From Agromyces bracchium (lineage in GTDB: Bacteria > Actinomycetota > Actinomycetes > Actinomycetales > Microbacteriaceae): 64,000 nt of DNA. The notes beneath the pieces were generated by a model. The model made no database searches. It was not told the DNA's origin and was given only the letters and a program-made list of their open reading frames with translations. Where the stretch lies: contig NZ_WMLB01000011.1 of NCBI RefSeq assembly GCF_009709675.1, forward strand, positions 1 through 64,000, in the 5' to 3' direction. Positions 61,250 to 64,000 of the stretch are shown piece after piece. The translations under genes were made by a program, and so were the position numbers. The stretch's first letter is position 1. Each line of letters opens with the position of its first letter.

Positions 61250-62244
61250 AGCTCCTCCTCCTTGATGGTCTGGCGGACGTAGTAGAGCGAGACGACCATG
61301 AGGATGATCGCCGTGATCACCGCGATCGCGCCGCCCGTGCCGAAGTCGCCGCCCGCGATCGAGACCTGGTAGATGTACACGCCGAGCGTGTTGGTGAGGG
61401 CGCGGATGCCGCCGATGTCCTGCAGCGCGAAGATCTGCGTGAACACCTTGAGGTCCCAGATGATCTGCAGGATCGTCGTGATGAGGAAGATCGGCTTGAG
61501 GTACGGGAAGGTGATGAGCCGGAAGCGCTTGAACGCGCCGGCGCCGTCGAGCTGGGCCGCCTCGAGCACTTCGTCGGGCACCTGCGTGAGGCCGGCGTAG
61601 ATGGTGAACGCCACGAACGGCACGGCGCCCCAGACGATGATGATGCCCGCGACGAGGAAGAAGCTCAGCGGGTCGATGAGCCACGAGTGCTGCTGGAACT
61701 GCTCGAGCCCGAACCCGTTCACGAGGACGGAGTTGATGATGCCGTAGTCGGTGTCGAACATCCAGCCCCAGACGATGGTCGCCGAGAGCGGCGGCATCGC
61801 CCACGCGAGGAGCATGCCGAGCGAGAGCAGCAGGCGGAAGCCCTTGGGCAGGCGCTGCAGCAGGAGCGCCATGAGCGTGCCGAGGACCATCGTGGTCACG
61901 ACGCACACCGCGGCGAAGACGAGGCTCCGGCCGAGCACCTCGTAGAAGGTGACATCGGTGAGGACGGAGACGTAGTTCTCGAACCACACCCAGGTCGGCG
62001 GGGCGCCGAAGACCTGCGCGCGGCCGAACTCCTGCATCGAGGTGATGAGCAGCTGGATGAGGGGCCAGCCGACGATCGCGGCGAGCACGAGCGAGGCGGG
62101 GACGAGGAGGCCGTAGGGGGTGAGGCCCCCGGCGCGGCGGCTGAAGCGGCGTCGCTTCGGCGGCGGGGCGGGCTGCGGGGTGACGATGCGTTCGCCGTCG
62201 ACCGCGCTCACGGCCGGGGGGAGGCCGGTGTCGGTGGTGGTCAT
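61246..62244 (-). CDS. Carbohydrate ABC transporter permease, MalF-type
   Basis: 332-residue first permease of a CUT1 sugar importer. A ~40-residue basic cytosolic N-terminus leads into GLLVPASLVLAAIVGWPLIQ, and the EAA loop is LEAAQLDGAGAFKRFRLITF. Six helices in total. ATG at 62244 has AGGAG six bases upstream. It is separated from the binding-protein gene by 160 bases with two hairpins, so the binding protein is probably made in excess. From here on, five genes are joined by overlaps. Confidence 0.94.
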   Translation of the reverse strand: MTTTDTGLPPAVSAVDGERIVTPQPAPPPKRRRFSRRAGGLTPYGLLVPASLVLAAIVGWPLIQLLITSMQEFGRAQVFGAPPTWVWFENYVSVLTDVTFYEVLGRSLVFAAVCVVTTMVLGTLMALLLQRLPKGFRLLLSLGMLLAWAMPPLSATIVWGWMFDTDYGIINSVLVNGFGLEQFQQHSWLIDPLSFFLVAGIIIVWGAVPFVAFTIYAGLTQVPDEVLEAAQLDGAGAFKRFRLITFPYLKPIFLITTILQIIWDLKVFTQIFALQDIGGIRALTNTLGVYIYQVSIAGGDFGTGGAIAVITAIILMVVSLYYVRQTIKEEEL

Positions 62245-62304
62245 GTGGGGCTCCTGCGTCTGACGGCGAGGTGTGGATGCCGCGGGCGGTGCCCGCTCAT
62301 GGTG

Positions 62305-62341
62305 CCGGGCCGGCAGCGTGTGTGGGGCACTGCCGGCCCGG
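62305..62341 (-). terminator. Intra-operon hairpin 2 (binding protein / permease gap)
   Basis: CCGGGCCGGCAG (62305-62316) pairs perfectly with CTGCCGGCCCGG (62330-62341) across a 13-base loop. On the minus strand it is the second hairpin met after the binding-protein stop. Confidence 0.7.
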
Positions 62342-62355
62342 GGCCTGTGGGAGTC

Positions 62356-62392
62356 GGTGCGGCCGCACGTCAAGTGTGCGCGCGGCCGCACC
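62356..62392 (-). terminator. Intra-operon hairpin 1 (binding protein / permease gap)
   Basis: GGTGCGGCCGC (62356-62366) pairs with GCGGCCGCACC (62382-62392), 11 bp with a 15-base loop, beginning 12 bases after the binding-protein stop. With hairpin 2 it probably lowers permease expression relative to the binding protein. Confidence 0.7.
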
Positions 62393-62404
62393 GCGGGGGA
62401 AGGA

Positions 62405-63670
62405 CTAGCCGTTGAGGATGTCCTCGATCTGCTGGTCGGCCTCCTCGGCGAGCTGGGCGACGTCGCCGCCCTGCGCGATGTTGACGAAGAGGTCCTGCAG
62501 GATGCCCGCCGCCTCGACGTCGGCCCACTTCGGCGAGGCCGGGGTGAGCTTGGCGTTGCCGGCCGCGGCGGAGATCGCCTGGGCGACCTCGTCGGTGCCG
62601 ACCGTGTCGCCGAGCGAGAGCTTCGCCGGCACGAGGCCGTTCTCGCCGTAGATCGTCTGGAACTCGTCCGAGAGGATGATCTTCAGCGCGTCGAGCGCGA
62701 GCTCCGGGTGCTTGGTGTTGGCCGAGATGCCGATGTTCGAGCCGCCGGCGAAGACCTGGGCGGCGTCGCCGTCAGCGCCCGGGAGCGCGTAGACGCCGAG
62801 GTTCTCCTCCTGGTCGGGGCAGCCGGGGGTCTCGGCGTCCTCGGGTGCGAGGATCGACCACTTCACCCAGGCCGGAGCCGCGAGCTGCAGCGACGTGCCG
62901 TCGCAGAAGCCGACCTGCGGGTTCGACTCGTTGGCGTCCTTCGGGGCCTTCGACGCCTCGGTCATGACCTTCTGGACCATCTCGAGGCCCTCGATCGACT
63001 CGGCGGAGCTGAGCTGGGCGTCCCACTCCTCGCCGTCCGGGACGGCGACCTCGCCGCCGGCCTCCCAGATGTAGGGCAGCGCGGCGTACCAGTTCTGGCC
63101 GGGCCACCAGACGCCCGACTTGCCGGGGTTGTCGTTCGCGAGCTGGATCGCCTGGTCGACGTACTGGTCGAGCGTGGTCGGGACCTCGAGGCCCGACGCG
63201 GCCAGCGCGTCCTTCTTGTAGAACACGAGCGACGAGCCCGAGTACAGCGGTGCCGCGTAGAACTTCTCGTCGTAGGAGCCCACCTCGACGAAGCCGGGGA
63301 GCAGGTCGTCGCCGCCGAGCTCGTCGTAGTGCTCGGTGAGGTCCATGAACGCGCCCGCCGAGGTGAAGGCCGGCGCCTGCGTGTTGCCGACCTCGACGAC
63401 GTCGGGGCTGTCCGAGCCGGAGAGGCTCGTGGTCAGGCGGTCGACGAGGCCGTCCCACGACTGCTCCTCGATGACGAGCGTGGAGCCCGGGTGCTGCTCC
63501 TCGAAGGTCTCGACGAGCAGCTCGCGCGCCGCGTCGGGGGTGTCGGTGCCGACGAGCCAGACGCGGATCTCCGCGCCCTCCTCGGAGGCCGCGTCGCCTC
63601 CGGTGGTGGCGCACCCGGCGAGGGTCAGCGCAGCCGCGGCGCCGAGCGCCACGATGCCGAGGTTCCTCAT
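62405..63670 (-). CDS. Sugar ABC transporter substrate-binding lipoprotein
   Basis: 421-residue extracellular binding protein. Signal peptide with lipobox LTLAGC (Cys at residue 20). The mature part is a family-1 extracellular solute-binding fold: WLVGTDTPDAARELLVETFE, SPDVVEVGNTQAPAFTSAGA, AAPLYSGSSLVFYKKDALAA, and AGGSNIGISANTKHPELALD. Co-occurrence with a GH3 hydrolase, ROK kinase and nagB points to GlcNAc oligosaccharides (NgcE/DasA-like) as ligand; this is inferred from context. ATG at 63670 has AAAGGAAA upstream. Confidence 0.92.
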   Translation of the reverse strand: MRNLGIVALGAAAALTLAGCATTGGDAASEEGAEIRVWLVGTDTPDAARELLVETFEEQHPGSTLVIEEQSWDGLVDRLTTSLSGSDSPDVVEVGNTQAPAFTSAGAFMDLTEHYDELGGDDLLPGFVEVGSYDEKFYAAPLYSGSSLVFYKKDALAASGLEVPTTLDQYVDQAIQLANDNPGKSGVWWPGQNWYAALPYIWEAGGEVAVPDGEEWDAQLSSAESIEGLEMVQKVMTEASKAPKDANESNPQVGFCDGTSLQLAAPAWVKWSILAPEDAETPGCPDQEENLGVYALPGADGDAAQVFAGGSNIGISANTKHPELALDALKIILSDEFQTIYGENGLVPAKLSLGDTVGTDEVAQAISAAAGNAKLTPASPKWADVEAAGILQDLFVNIAQGGDVAQLAEEADQQIEDILNG

Positions 63671-63740
63671 TGCGTGGTTTCCTTTCGTAGGGGGAAGGTG
63701 GGAGCGGGGGTGCTGCCACCCGTGGTGCAGGGGGGTGGGG

Positions 63741-64000
63741 TCAGGAGACCCCGAGTTGGCCGGAGAGGACCATGACGGCCGCCCCGCGCAGGACGATGTC
63801 CTGCCCGTGCGCGGTCATTCGGAGCCTCAGTTCCCGGTGGTGTTCCGTCATCGTCCGGTTCCGGACCGTCTCGACGGCCGCCTCGAGCAGCGGGCCGTCA
63901 AGCAGTTCCGCCGGTCCGCTGAGCACGACCTCGGAGAGGTTCAGCGCACCGACGACGGGGGCGAGCACGATGCCGAGGCGTCGGCCCGCTTCCCGCAGGG
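63741..64000 (-). CDS. ROK-family protein, C-terminal part (cut by window end)
   Basis: The last 85 or so residues of a gene whose start lies beyond the right edge. LREAGRRLGIVLAPVVGALN, then LSEVVLSGPAELLDGPLLEA, is the typical C-terminal helix and strand of ROK proteins, and the frame is open to the edge. Since a ROK kinase is already in the operon, this is most likely the ROK-type repressor (NagC/XylR-like, with an N-terminal winged helix) of the amino-sugar genes; that part cannot be seen here. Confidence 0.75.
   Translation of the reverse strand, partial: LREAGRRLGIVLAPVVGALNLSEVVLSGPAELLDGPLLEAAVETVRNRTMTEHHRELRLRMTAHGQDIVLRGAAVMVLSGQLGVS

Overview
The window is one continuous stretch of a very GC-rich actinobacterial chromosome. 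Gene content and style point to the family Microbacteriaceae; an Agromyces-like genus is a guess. The grounds are: about 70% GC, many GTG starts, GTGA/ATGA start-stop overlaps, very common GGATGCC/GGCATCC words, a carD-ispDF-cysS-rlmB block with an lpqE-like gene diverging from it, and a senX3-regX3/phoU/pst phosphate system. I see no insertion sequence, prophage or CRISPR array. About 60 protein genes and one tRNA fill nearly all of it.

Layout. 1-5.1 kb: a 46-bp tandem repeat, then rlmB, cysS, fused ispDF and carD on the minus strand, with an lpqE-like lipoprotein gene diverging. 5.1-22.5 kb: phosphate and nitrogen control and storage: senX3-regX3, phoU, gpmA, a ygfZ/nitrobindin operon, glnR, ppk1, a Nudix-phosphatase fusion, and pstS-pstS-pstC-pstA-pstB. 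Each pstS has its own array of 11-bp PHO boxes, and a strong hairpin separates pstS2 from pstCAB. 22.5-34.4 kb: mixed genes: a PabC-like lyase, a low-GC HNH gene touching a tRNA-Lys with an aberrant T-loop, a CrtI-like oxidoreductase, an LLM oxidoreductase, a SigK/RskA-like pair, two tandem hydrolase-adenylate cyclases without the hydrolase serine, DedA and a MarP-like protease. 34.4-38.6 kb: galactose use (galM and a DeoR regulator divergent from galTK). 40.9-44.9 kb: a coupled nonulosonic (sialic/Kdn-type) acid cassette. 45.0-46.6 kb: hipBA behind three spaced operator-like sites. 46.6-49.1 kb: glyA and folD, with a ZTP riboswitch ahead of glyA. 49.2-57.1 kb: nagA, a one-polypeptide ECF sigma/zinc-finger/membrane protein, MFS, purU, and a YhgE-like exporter divergent from TetR around a 26-bp operator. 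57.1-64 kb: an amino-sugar uptake and breakdown operon (binding protein, two permeases, GH3 hydrolase, ROK kinase, nagB) with the end of a ROK gene upstream.

How the parts work together. Phosphate shortage sensed by SenX3/PhoU should act through RegX3 on the PHO boxes to raise PstS, while PPK1 handles the polyphosphate store. Glycine, one-carbon and formyl-folate genes (glyA, folD, purU) fit ZTP control. The amino-sugar operon plus the separate nagA gives a full route from imported GlcNAc oligosaccharide to fructose-6-phosphate. Many genes appear to be transcribed without a leader: a TANNNT hexamer lies 6-7 bases before the start codon of at least fourteen genes, and I used this to settle several starts, including ispDF and galT. 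Best candidates for new biology are the nonulosonate cassette with a NeuB lacking its SAF domain, the paired pseudo-hydrolase cyclases, the odd tRNA-Lys, and the sigma/anti-sigma fusion.
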